This document shows positions 1 to 9,734 of a stretch of DNA of 64,000 nt, in pieces. The number at the start of each line of letters is the position of its first letter. Positions within the stretch are counted from its first letter, which is position 1. This stretch comes from Paracoccus subflavus. GTDB taxonomy: Bacteria; Pseudomonadota; Alphaproteobacteria; Rhodobacterales; Rhodobacteraceae. The notes under the pieces were generated by a model that did not search any database, had not been told where the DNA came from, and saw only the letters and a program-made list of their open reading frames with translations. The translations under genes and the position numbers were made by a program. The stretch covers positions 1 to 64,000 of the forward strand of contig NZ_SISK01000005.1 in the NCBI RefSeq assembly GCF_004310345.1. The letters run 5' to 3'.

Positions 1-49
1 GCCGAAGCCGTTCAAACTGCGCGTCGCTTAACCAGAACTCCGAAGCCAT
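1..49 (-). CDS. IS5-like transposase, N-terminal fragment cut by the window edge
   Basis: Reading leftward from the ATG at 49 gives [16 protein letters not shown], then the window ends. An initial FWLS(D/E)xQ block is typical of the first residues of IS5-family (IS427/IS1031-type) transposases. A good ribosome binding site (GGAGG) lies just upstream, at 54-62 on the minus strand. Only 16 codons are visible, so neither the DDE catalytic domain nor the intactness of the element can be judged. The family call rests on this short motif and on the repeat-like end next to it. Confidence 0.72.
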   Translation of the reverse strand, partial: MASEFWLSDAQFERLR

Positions 50-127
50 GTCCGTCCTCCTGCTTCAAACCGCAGGGAATCACACTTCGGCCCAGCGGGG
101 AATCCCGTTTATGGGTCCAGACACTAG
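1..127. mobile_element. Left part of an IS5-family insertion sequence (probable end near 124-127)
   Basis: The transposase start at 49 is preceded by about 75 bases that fit an IS terminus: GTGTCTGGACCC read on the minus strand (113-124), followed outward by CTAG (124-127). IS5-family elements commonly target and duplicate TA-containing short sites such as CTAG. The other terminus is outside the window, so the inverted repeat and target duplication cannot be verified. The element sits 70 bases upstream of the enoyl-CoA hydratase start and could have brought or displaced its promoter. Confidence 0.5.
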
Positions 128-197
128 GCCGGTTGGCTTTCGGATCGCATTTTTGATAGGGTCCGGCGAAACGCCTTTTGCAACGGGGACGCAGCCC

Positions 198-974
198 ATG
201 GCCTATGAAACCATCATCGTCGAAATCGAGGACAGCGTCGCCTTGATCCGGCTGAACCGCCCAGACGCGCTGAACGCGCTGAACGCCGCGCTGATCGGCG
301 AACTGGGTCAAGCCCTGGCCGACGCCGATCGCAACGACAAGATCCGCTGCATCGTGCTGACCGGGGGCGAAAAGGCCTTTGCCGCCGGTGCCGACATCAA
401 GGAAATGTCCACCAAGACCTTTGTCGATGCCTATGACGAGGATCTGTTCGGCGCCCATGTCGATGCCTTTACGCGCATCCGCAAGCCCATCATCGCCGCC
501 GTCAGCGGCTATGCCCTGGGCGGAGGGTGCGAACTGGCAATGATCTGCGATTTCATCATCGCCGCCGACACCGCCAAGTTCGGCCAGCCGGAAATCAACC
601 TCGGGATCATCGCGGGAATCGGCGGCACCCAGCGCCTGACGCGCTTCGTGGGCAAGTCCAAGGCCATGGACATGCACCTGACCGGCCGCTTCATGGATGC
701 CGCCGAGGCCGAGCGTTCGGGCCTTGTCAGCCGTGTCGTCCCCGCCGCCAAGCTGATCCCCGAGGCGATGGCCGCGGCCCGCAAGATCGCCGAAAAGTCG
801 CAGGTTTCCATCAAGGCCGCCAAGGAAGCCGTCAACCGCGCCTTCGAAACCACCCTGGCCGAAGGCCTCCTGTTCGAACGCCGCAGCTTTCACGCGCTGT
901 TCGCCACCGAGGACCAGAAGGAAGGCATGGCCGCCTTTCTGGAAAAGCGCGAGCCGCAGTTCCGCGACCGCTGA
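198..974 (+). CDS. Enoyl-CoA hydratase
   Basis: A 258-residue crotonase-family enzyme that hydrates trans-2-enoyl-CoA to 3-hydroxyacyl-CoA in beta-oxidation in the cytoplasm. The protein starts [22 protein letters not shown]. It carries the oxyanion-hole segment [11 protein letters not shown] (about residues 63-73), the [15 protein letters not shown] helix (about 105-119) and the [21 protein letters not shown] block with the catalytic Glu. Length matches short-chain mitochondrial-type hydratases. The frame is open upstream to position 48, but the ATG at 198 gives the family's usual N-terminus. The next gene is rpsT, an arrangement common near dnaA in this group. Substrate chain length cannot be read from sequence. 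Confidence 0.93.
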   Translation: MAYETIIVEIEDSVALIRLNRPDALNALNAALIGELGQALADADRNDKIRCIVLTGGEKAFAAGADIKEMSTKTFVDAYDEDLFGAHVDAFTRIRKPIIAAVSGYALGGGCELAMICDFIIAADTAKFGQPEINLGIIAGIGGTQRLTRFVGKSKAMDMHLTGRFMDAAEAERSGLVSRVVPAAKLIPEAMAAARKIAEKSQVSIKAAKEAVNRAFETTLAEGLLFERRSFHALFATEDQKEGMAAFLEKREPQFRDR

Positions 975-1079
975 TTTTTGCTTTTCTTTCCGGGCCGCCT
1001 GCCTTATAGGGCCGGGCTTACATGCGCGTGGGCCCGCTTAGGCAAGAATCATGGCTGCTTCCAGCGAAGCGGTTCTTTG

Positions 1080-1111
1080 GGTCTTTTGCGCAACCGAAAC
1101 GCTGAAAGACC
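1080..1111 (+). promoter_or_regulatory. Leader hairpin just upstream of the rpsT ribosome binding site
   Basis: GGTCTTT (1080-1086) pairs with AAAGACC (1105-1111), and an inner GCG/CGC pair (1088-1090 with 1100-1102) extends the fold. The AAGAGGA ribosome binding site starts one base after the hairpin. The position is suited to translational autoregulation by S20, which is known in E. coli, but that role here is inference. Confidence 0.4.
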
Positions 1112-1127
1112 AAGAGGACCAGAACCC

Positions 1128-1397
1128 ATGGCCAATACGCCCCAGTCCAAGAAGCGCGCCCGCCAGATCGAGCGCCGCACCGACGTGAACAAGGCCCGCC
1201 GTTCACGCATCCGCACCTTTATCCGCAAGGTCGAGGAAGCGATTGCTTCGGGCAATGCCGAGGCCGCCAAGGCCGCCCTGCAGGCAGCCCAGCCCGAACT
1301 GATGCGCGGCGTGACCAAGGGCGTTGTCCACAAGAACACCGCATCGCGGAAGATCTCGCGCCTGGCAGCCCGTGTGAAGGCGCTGCCCGCGTCCTGA
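1128..1397 (+). CDS. rpsT: 30S ribosomal protein S20
   Basis: An 89-residue basic protein starting [20 protein letters not shown], the conserved S20 N-terminus, and continuing as the family's three-helix bundle rich in Lys, Arg and Ala. S20 binds 16S rRNA early in assembly of the small subunit. The ATG at 1128 follows an AAGAGGA site by about nine bases. The longer open frame from 978 has no conserved sequence and is ignored. The gene stands alone between the enoyl-CoA hydratase and dnaA, with a clear terminator downstream. Confidence 0.97.
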   Translation: MANTPQSKKRARQIERRTDVNKARRSRIRTFIRKVEEAIASGNAEAAKAALQAAQPELMRGVTKGVVHKNTASRKISRLAARVKALPAS

Positions 1398-1965
1398 AAC
1401 CGTTTCCCCAAGGGGTCGGATTCACAGGAAATCACGGTCTTGCGGGCCGGAAAACAGATCGGGCACGGGACATCCCCGGTGCCCGATCTTTCATTTCCGC
1501 GACCGCGCAATATCCGTGCAATGTGGCAAAAATGCCATGATTACAACGCCTTCAGGATTCTTTCCTTTTGAGTCAAGGCTCTCGCAGATTCGGTTTCGTG
1601 CCAAGGCTGTCAAGCGCATAGTTCGGTTGCGGGCCTCGTGGCGGCACGGATAACCTGACAGGGCGATTCACGTCGCTGTGTTGGGGACTGGCCGGTCGGC
1701 TGCGGATCATTCCGCCATGACGGGTCGGGCCACGGGGCTTACAGGCGCCCTGCTGGCTTCGGGTCTTCTGCGGACGGCTGCCACCGGCTGCATGAAGGCT
1801 TGTGTCCAAGGATGGAATGTCGGGTTATTGCCCCGTCATGTGTCCCGTTCCGGGCCGCAGGGGCTTTTGTTTCCGTTGTTCCAGCCCGTCCGATGCGCGC
1901 CGCTGAATCCTGTTTCGCCGGACGACCGGCGAAGGCTGGGGACAGGAAAGATAGGGCACAAAACG
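1398..1965. other. 568-bp intergenic region between rpsT and dnaA
   Basis: The first 100 bases hold the rpsT terminator. The rest should contain the dnaA promoter and a long leader. I looked for DnaA boxes (TTATCCACA and single-mismatch forms) on both strands and saw none, so this is not an origin despite lying next to dnaA. The dnaA frame stays open back to 1678, but that upstream translation does not resemble DnaA. Confidence 0.6.
1456..1497 (+). terminator. Intrinsic terminator of rpsT
   Basis: AGATCGGGCAC (1456-1466) is perfectly complementary to GTGCCCGATCT (1479-1489), an 11-bp GC-rich stem. A T-rich tail, TTTCATTT, follows. It lies 60 bases after the rpsT stop codon. Confidence 0.85.
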
Positions 1966-3348
1966 ATGGATGACCTGTGGGGTGAAGCCTGCGCGACGCT
2001 GGAGACCAGCGTCGGGCCGAACAATTTCAATCATTGGATCAAACCCCTGCGCCTGACCGGACTCGAATCCGGGATCGCCCATTTCGTCAGCCCGACGCGC
2101 TTCATCTCGGACTGGGTGAACCGCCATTTCGCCAAGGACATCATCGGGGTGCTGAGCCGCCCTGGCCAGCCGGTCGAGCGGCTGCGTTTCGACGTGGTGC
2201 CGCAGGCCGCGCCGGGCCGCGCCCGGTCCGCCGCATCGGGTTCCGCCGCCTCGGTCCGCCCGGTCGCCTCGGCCGCAGCACCCGCCACGACGCGCGCGCT
2301 GCGCGCCGACCTGGGGGCGCCGCTGGACCCGCGCTATACATTCGGCAATTTCGTGGTGGGCAAGCCCAACGAACTGGCCCATGCCGCCGCCCGCCGCGTG
2401 GCCGAGGGCGGCCCGGTGGGTTTCAATCCGCTGTTTCTGTATGGCGGCGTGGGTCTGGGCAAGACGCATCTGATGCATGCCATCGCCCATGACTATCAGA
2501 TGCGTCACCCTGCGGCGCAGGTTCTGTATCTGTCGGCCGAGCAGTTCATGTACCGATTCGTGCAGGCGCTGCGCGAAAGCACGATCATGGATTTCAAGGG
2601 CATGTTCCGCAACGTGAACATGCTGATGGTCGATGACGTGCAGTTCATCGCCGGCAAGGACAGCACGCAAGAGGAATTCTTCCACACCTTCAATGCCTTG
2701 GTCGATCAGGGCAAGCAGATCGTGATTTCCGCCGACCGCGCCCCTGCCGAGATCAAGGGCCTTGAGGAACGCATCAAGTCGCGCCTGTCCTGCGGGTTGA
2801 TCGTGGACCTGCACCCGACCACCTACGAGCTGCGTCTTGGCATCTTGCAATCCAAGACCGAAGGGTTCCGCGCCCAGCAGCCCGACCTCCAGATCGGCAC
2901 AGGCGTTCTGGAATTCCTGGCCCACCGCATCACCACCAACGTCCGCGTGCTGGAAGGCGCGCTGCAACGCCTGTTCGCCCATGCCAGCCTGCTGCGCCGC
3001 GAGATCACGCTGGAGGTTGCCCAGGAATGCCTGGCCGACATCCTGCGCACCAACGACCGCAAGATTTCCATCGACGACATCCAGCGCAAGGTGGCCGAGC
3101 ATTACAACATCCGCCTGGCCGACATGGTGGGTCCGAAACGCGCCCGCAACATCGCCCGGCCGCGCCAGATCGCCATGTATCTGTCGAAACAACTGACCAG
3201 CCGCAGCCTGCCGGAAATCGGCCGCCGCTTCGGCGGGCGCGACCATACCACCATCATGCACGGCATCCGCAAGATCGAGGAACTGCTGTCCGAGGACAAG
3301 GCCATCGCCGAGGATGTGGCCATGCTGAAACGCCTTCTGGAGGCGTGA
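1966..3348 (+). CDS. dnaA: Chromosomal replication initiator protein DnaA
   Basis: A 460-residue AAA+ initiator. Domain I begins MDDLWGEACATLE with the conserved NFNHWIKPL segment. A low-complexity Ala/Arg/Ser linker (domain II) covers about residues 80-115. The Walker A motif GGVGLGKTHLMHAI and Walker B MVDDVQF follow, and the C-terminal DNA-binding domain has the DnaA signature GGRDHTTIMHGIRKI. It binds DnaA boxes and opens oriC. Start choice: the ATG at 1966 gives the family N-terminus, while the upstream in-frame extension is unlike DnaA. It heads a dnaA-dnaN-recF-gyrB series. The probable oriC is about 56 kb away at 59.4 kb, and dnaA points toward it. Confidence 0.97.
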   Translation: MDDLWGEACATLETSVGPNNFNHWIKPLRLTGLESGIAHFVSPTRFISDWVNRHFAKDIIGVLSRPGQPVERLRFDVVPQAAPGRARSAASGSAASVRPVASAAAPATTRALRADLGAPLDPRYTFGNFVVGKPNELAHAAARRVAEGGPVGFNPLFLYGGVGLGKTHLMHAIAHDYQMRHPAAQVLYLSAEQFMYRFVQALRESTIMDFKGMFRNVNMLMVDDVQFIAGKDSTQEEFFHTFNALVDQGKQIVISADRAPAEIKGLEERIKSRLSCGLIVDLHPTTYELRLGILQSKTEGFRAQQPDLQIGTGVLEFLAHRITTNVRVLEGALQRLFAHASLLRREITLEVAQECLADILRTNDRKISIDDIQRKVAEHYNIRLADMVGPKRARNIARPRQIAMYLSKQLTSRSLPEIGRRFGGRDHTTIMHGIRKIEELLSEDKAIAEDVAMLKRLLEA

Positions 3349-3433
3349 ACGAAACCCTTGTGACTGCCCCCGCAGCCCGCTACAAATCAGGTCCGTTTAC
3401 GGGCCGGAAAGGCCGCAGGCACAGGGAAAAGCG

Positions 3434-4552
3434 ATGAAATTCTCGATCGAGCGCGCCGTTCTGGTCAAGGCCGTGTCGCAGGCCCAGTCGGTGGTGGAGC
3501 GTCGCAATACCATTCCGATCCTGGCCAATGTCCTGATCGAGGCGACCCCCGAAGGCGTCAGCTTTCGCGCGACCGACCTTGATACCGAGGTGGTGGACCA
3601 GGCCGCGGCCCAGGTCGAACGGCCCGGCGCCACCACCGTCAGCGCCGTGATGCTGAACGAGATCGCCAGAAAGCTGCCCGACGGCGCCCTGGTTCAGATC
3701 AGTTCGGACGATGCCTCGGGGCGGCTGTCGGTGCAGGCCGGGCGGTCGTCCTTCAGCCTGGCCACGCTGCCGCGCGAGGATTTCCCCATCATGGCGTCCA
3801 GCGAATACGGCACCCGCTTCAAGGCCCGTGCCGATGTCCTGCGCCGTCTGTTCGACAAGGCCAAATTCGCAATTTCCACAGAGGAAACCCGGTATTACCT
3901 GAACGGCGTCTATATGCATGTGGCCCAGGCCGACGGGGCGCCGGTCCTGCGCTGCGTGGCGACCGACGGGCACCGGCTGGCGCGCATCGACGCCCCCCTG
4001 CCGGTGGGCGCCGACGACATGCCGGGCGTGATCGTGCCGCGCAAGACGGTGGCCGAACTGCGCAAGCTGCTGGACGACGACACGGCCGAGATTTCCGTGT
4101 CCGTCAGCGAAACCAAGGTCCGTTTCGCCACCCCCACGCTGACCCTGACATCCAAGGTGATCGACGGGACGTTCCCCGATTATTCCCGCGTCATCCCCCT
4201 GAACAATGCCCGCAAGCTGGAGGTGGACGCCGCCGATTTCGCGCGCGCGGTGGACCGCGTGGCCACCGTCAGCAGCGAACGTTCGCGCGCGGTCAAGCTG
4301 GCGCTGGATCAGGACCGGCTGATCCTGTCGGTCAATGCCCCCGACGCGGGCGCCGCCGAGGAGGAGCTGATCGTGGCCTATGCCGACGATCCGCTGGAGA
4401 TCGGCTTCAATGCCAAGTACCTGCAGGAAATCGCATCCCAGGTGGATCGCGACAATGCCGTGTTCCTGTTCAACGGCTCGGGCGATGCCGCGCTGATCCG
4501 CGAGGGCGGGGATCAAAGCGCGGTCTATGTCGTCATGCCGATGCGCGTGTGA
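3434..4552 (+). CDS. dnaN: DNA polymerase III beta subunit (sliding clamp)
   Basis: A 372-residue protein, the usual length for the ring-forming processivity clamp that tethers polymerase III to DNA. It begins MKFSIERAVLVKAVSQAQSV, keeps the RNTIPILANVLIEA block of domain 1, and ends with the conserved VYVVMPMRV, whose M-P-x-R-(V/L) tail is typical of the family. An 85-bp gap separates it from dnaA, and its stop overlaps the recF GTG start, so translation is probably coupled. Confidence 0.97.
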   Translation: MKFSIERAVLVKAVSQAQSVVERRNTIPILANVLIEATPEGVSFRATDLDTEVVDQAAAQVERPGATTVSAVMLNEIARKLPDGALVQISSDDASGRLSVQAGRSSFSLATLPREDFPIMASSEYGTRFKARADVLRRLFDKAKFAISTEETRYYLNGVYMHVAQADGAPVLRCVATDGHRLARIDAPLPVGADDMPGVIVPRKTVAELRKLLDDDTAEISVSVSETKVRFATPTLTLTSKVIDGTFPDYSRVIPLNNARKLEVDAADFARAVDRVATVSSERSRAVKLALDQDRLILSVNAPDAGAAEEELIVAYADDPLEIGFNAKYLQEIASQVDRDNAVFLFNGSGDAALIREGGDQSAVYVVMPMRV

Positions 4553-5625
4553 TCCTAGGCCACCTTTCGCTGGCGCAGTTCCGGTCCTGGTCACGGCTGG
4601 ATCTGGACCTAGACCGGCGGCCCGTGGCGATCTTCGGTCCGAACGGATCGGGCAAGACCAACATTCTGGAGGCCGTGTCGATGCTGGCGCCAGGCCGGGG
4701 CCTGCGGGCGGCACCGGCGCCGGACCAGGCGCGGCAGGGAATGGACGCGGGCTGGCGCATCCGTGCCACGCTTGGCGATCATGCGGTGGATACCGCCGCC
4801 TTGCCCGGCCAGCCGCGCGCCGTCCTGATCGACGACAAGCCGGTGGCGCAGACCGCACTGGGACGCCTGTTGCGCATTCTGTGGTTGGTGCCCGCCATGG
4901 ACCGGCTGTGGTCCGACCCGCCCGAGGCACGGCGGCGGTTTCTGGACCGGGTGACTCTGTCGCTGTTTCCCGACCATGCGGATCTGGCGCTGACCTATGA
5001 CAAGGCAATGCGGGAACGAAACCGCCTGCTGCGCGACGGGATCGGCGATCCCGGCTGGTACCGCGCCCTGGAATCGCAGATGGGCAGGGCGGGTGCCGCG
5101 CTGACCCGCAACCGGCAGGCGGCGCTGACGGCCATCATGGCCGCGCAGGACGGCGGCGATTTTCCCGCAGCCACGCTGACCCTGCTGCCCGGCGAGGGTC
5201 ATGCCGACGACCCGGACCCGGACAGCATCGCTTCCCGCCTTTGCGGGATGCGGTCGCGGGACCTTGCTGCCGGCCGCACGCTGGCCGGCCCGCACCGCGC
5301 CGACCTGGGCGCCCATTGGGGACCGCAGGACATGCCCGCCGCGCTGTCATCCACCGGAGAGCAAAAGGCGCTGTTGCTGTCGCTGATCCTGGCCAATGCC
5401 CGTGCCCTGTCGGACCAGCCGGTCGTTCTGCTGCTGGACGAGGTCGCGGCCCATCTGGACGCCGATCGCCGCGCCGCGCTTTACGACGCGGTCGCCGCCC
5501 TGCCCGCGCAAAGCCTGTTGACCGGCACCGGACCGGAACTTTTCGCGGCCTTCGGACCCCGCGCGCGCCGCCTGTCCGTGACCCGGATCGAAGGGTTGTC
5601 GCAGGCTGCCGAAACGGTCGCCTGA
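4549..5625 (+). CDS. recF: DNA replication and repair protein RecF
   Basis: A 358-residue SMC-like ATPase that loads RecA at gaps with RecO and RecR. The Walker A motif FGPNGSGKTNILEAVS lies at about residues 28-43. The ABC-type signature region LSSTGEQKALLLSLILANA and the Walker B segment VVLLLDEVAAHLD are near the C-terminus. It starts with GTG at 4549, overlapping the dnaN stop by four bases (GTGA). Length matches the family. Confidence 0.95.
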   Translation: MILGHLSLAQFRSWSRLDLDLDRRPVAIFGPNGSGKTNILEAVSMLAPGRGLRAAPAPDQARQGMDAGWRIRATLGDHAVDTAALPGQPRAVLIDDKPVAQTALGRLLRILWLVPAMDRLWSDPPEARRRFLDRVTLSLFPDHADLALTYDKAMRERNRLLRDGIGDPGWYRALESQMGRAGAALTRNRQAALTAIMAAQDGGDFPAATLTLLPGEGHADDPDPDSIASRLCGMRSRDLAAGRTLAGPHRADLGAHWGPQDMPAALSSTGEQKALLLSLILANARALSDQPVVLLLDEVAAHLDADRRAALYDAVAALPAQSLLTGTGPELFAAFGPRARRLSVTRIEGLSQAAETVA

Positions 5626-5665
5626 ATCCCGTCAGGAAAGCAGAAAAACCTCGTCTTTCCCGTGA

Positions 5666-8158
<2,493 letters not shown>

Positions 8159-8162
8159 GCCG

Positions 8163-8206
8163 CAATGTGGCGCATCTGCCGCATTTGCGGGCCTATCGGC
8201 ACATTG
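8163..8206. repeat. Nested inverted repeat just after gyrB
   Basis: CAATGTG (8163-8169) pairs with CACATTG (8200-8206). Inside it, CCGCA (8179-8183) pairs with TGCGG (8186-8190). No T-run follows, so it is not a clear intrinsic terminator. It could be a Rho-assisted end or an mRNA-stabilising structure. Confidence 0.4.
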
Positions 8207-8307
8207 TGCAACAGGATGCAATAAAGGGTGATTGCCAGTCCCCAGGGTTGTGCTTATCGCAGGATGGAACTCTGGCTTGGACGACCTTCTGCACAAGGGA
8301 TCTCGGG

Positions 8308-9042
8308 ATGCGCCACGCATCGTTTCTTGCCGCCTGCGCGCTGGGCATGACCCTTGCCGCCGGTGCCCATGCTGGCGGCCTTGTGGTTGCGATCGAACCC
8401 GCCCGACCGTTGCCGTCCCAGGCGGCGCAGGCCGCTGACTGGGCTGGGGGCTATGTCGGCGGATCGCTGGGCTATGGTTTGGGCGGACAGGATGCCGTGG
8501 GCTTTGATCGCTATGTGGGCGATATCCAGATCGGCCGCGACAGCAATCTGGCGCAGGCCGATGTCGATGGTTTGACGGCGGGCCTGCATGCGGGCTATCG
8601 CTGGCAGGGGGGCCGCTGGATCTTTGGTCCCGAACTGTGGTTCGAGGGCGGCAGCATCGATGCCCGCGACAGCGTTTCCCCGACCGGGGCCATTGTCGTG
8701 GAATCGGGCGTGAATCATCTGGTCGGGCTGCAACTCAAGGCGGGATATGCCGCCACTCGGCAGATGCTGGTTTACGGAAGCGCAGGCGCCGTTCAGGGCG
8801 ATCTGGATTACGCCCTGACCAGCGACGATGGGTCCGAGACCGTGAACTATGACGCGACTGGCTATTCGTTGGGTCTGGGTGTCGAGCGCCGGATGCGCGA
8901 CCGCCTGTCGGTCTTTGCCGAATGGCAGTATCGCAGCTTGGGCGAAACCGAGGTGACCTTTGGCGATGCCGCGGCCAGCGTCCTGACCCGGGCCACCCCC
9001 TCGCACCATCACCTGAAGCTGGGCGTCAACTTCAGCTTCTGA
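8308..9042 (+). CDS. Outer membrane beta-barrel protein
   Basis: A 244-residue precursor with a clear signal peptide, MRHASFLAACALGMTLAAGAHA, then WAGGYVGGSLGYGLGG. This is the glycine/aromatic pattern that opens the small porin-like barrels (OmpA-like/Omp25/Omp31 type) of alphaproteobacteria. Alternating hydrophobic strands and a terminal aromatic (LKLGVNFSF) fit recognition by the BAM machinery. Its substrate or role cannot be read. The ATG at 8308 is chosen because it opens the signal peptide. The gene stands alone and converges on the repair operon. Confidence 0.82.
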   Translation: MRHASFLAACALGMTLAAGAHAGGLVVAIEPARPLPSQAAQAADWAGGYVGGSLGYGLGGQDAVGFDRYVGDIQIGRDSNLAQADVDGLTAGLHAGYRWQGGRWIFGPELWFEGGSIDARDSVSPTGAIVVESGVNHLVGLQLKAGYAATRQMLVYGSAGAVQGDLDYALTSDDGSETVNYDATGYSLGLGVERRMRDRLSVFAEWQYRSLGETEVTFGDAAASVLTRATPSHHHLKLGVNFSF

Positions 9043-9059
9043 CAAGTCCCGGATCGGCG

Positions 9060-9734
9060 TCAGGCACGGCGGGATCGGCCGGGGCGCAGCGCCGTGCCGA
9101 CCGGCACCGGCAGGGCGCGGGCGCCGCAGGCAATGGCCAGACCATGCGGCACCAGGGCCGCCAGAGCCGGCGCATCGATGGGCAGCCCGCCCGTATAGGC
9201 GCCAAAGGCCGGCAGAATCAGGTGATCGCGTCCCGCCAGAAAGCAGCGCCGCCGGTCGCCCGCAAGCCGCAGGCAGGGATGGAAATGCCCCGACACGTCC
9301 GGCCCTGCGCCCACCTGATGGCGCAGCACAAGGCCGTCGCCCGCCAGTTCCGCCACCGTTTCACCCGGCAGGCGCGGACAAACGGGCGAAGGGTCATGGT
9401 TTCCGCTAACCCAAATCCAGCGCCGCCCCCAGGCCATGCCGCGCAGCCGGTCGCACAGCATGTCGGGCAGGGCCCGCACCGCCGCGTCGTCGTCGAACCC
9501 GTCGCCCAGGCTGACCACGGCGGCGGGATCGGTGGCCGCGATCTCGGCGTCCAGCCGGTCCAGGGTGGCCAGCACCTCGTAGGGCGGCAACAACGATCCG
9601 CCCCGCCGGGCCATCCGCTCGGATTTGCCCAGATGCAGGTCGGCCACGATCAGCCAGCGACGGTCCGGCCAGAACAGCGCGCCCGAGGGCCGGGCCTCGA
9701 CCCGGTGGCCTGCAAAATCGAAGGCGTGGCTCAC
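9060..9734 (-). CDS. pdeM: Ligase-associated DNA damage response endonuclease (PdeM-type metallophosphatase)
   Basis: A 224-residue calcineurin-like phosphoesterase. Metal-binding motifs are visible as DLHLGKSE (about 32-39), SLGDGFDD, SGNHDP and a late GHFHP. This family (TIGR04123) occurs almost only with the ligase, helicase and exonuclease found here. It is the last gene of that four-gene minus-strand operon, and its start overlaps the helicase stop by four bases. Biochemical work on relatives shows metal-dependent nuclease or phosphodiesterase activity; the in vivo substrate is not settled. Confidence 0.86.
   Translation of the reverse strand: MSHAFDFAGHRVEARPSGALFWPDRRWLIVADLHLGKSERMARRGGSLLPPYEVLATLDRLDAEIAATDPAAVVSLGDGFDDDAAVRALPDMLCDRLRGMAWGRRWIWVSGNHDPSPVCPRLPGETVAELAGDGLVLRHQVGAGPDVSGHFHPCLRLAGDRRRCFLAGRDHLILPAFGAYTGGLPIDAPALAALVPHGLAIACGARALPVPVGTALRPGRSRRA

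Noticed and set aside
1398..1965. Region upstream of dnaA considered as oriC
   Set aside because: No DnaA boxes or clear AT-rich unwinding element were seen, while the 59.4-59.7 kb region has both.
8253..8290. GGAAC near 8265 considered as an EcfG-type promoter for the beta-barrel gene
   Set aside because: No (C/G)GTT occurs at the required 16-17-base spacing.
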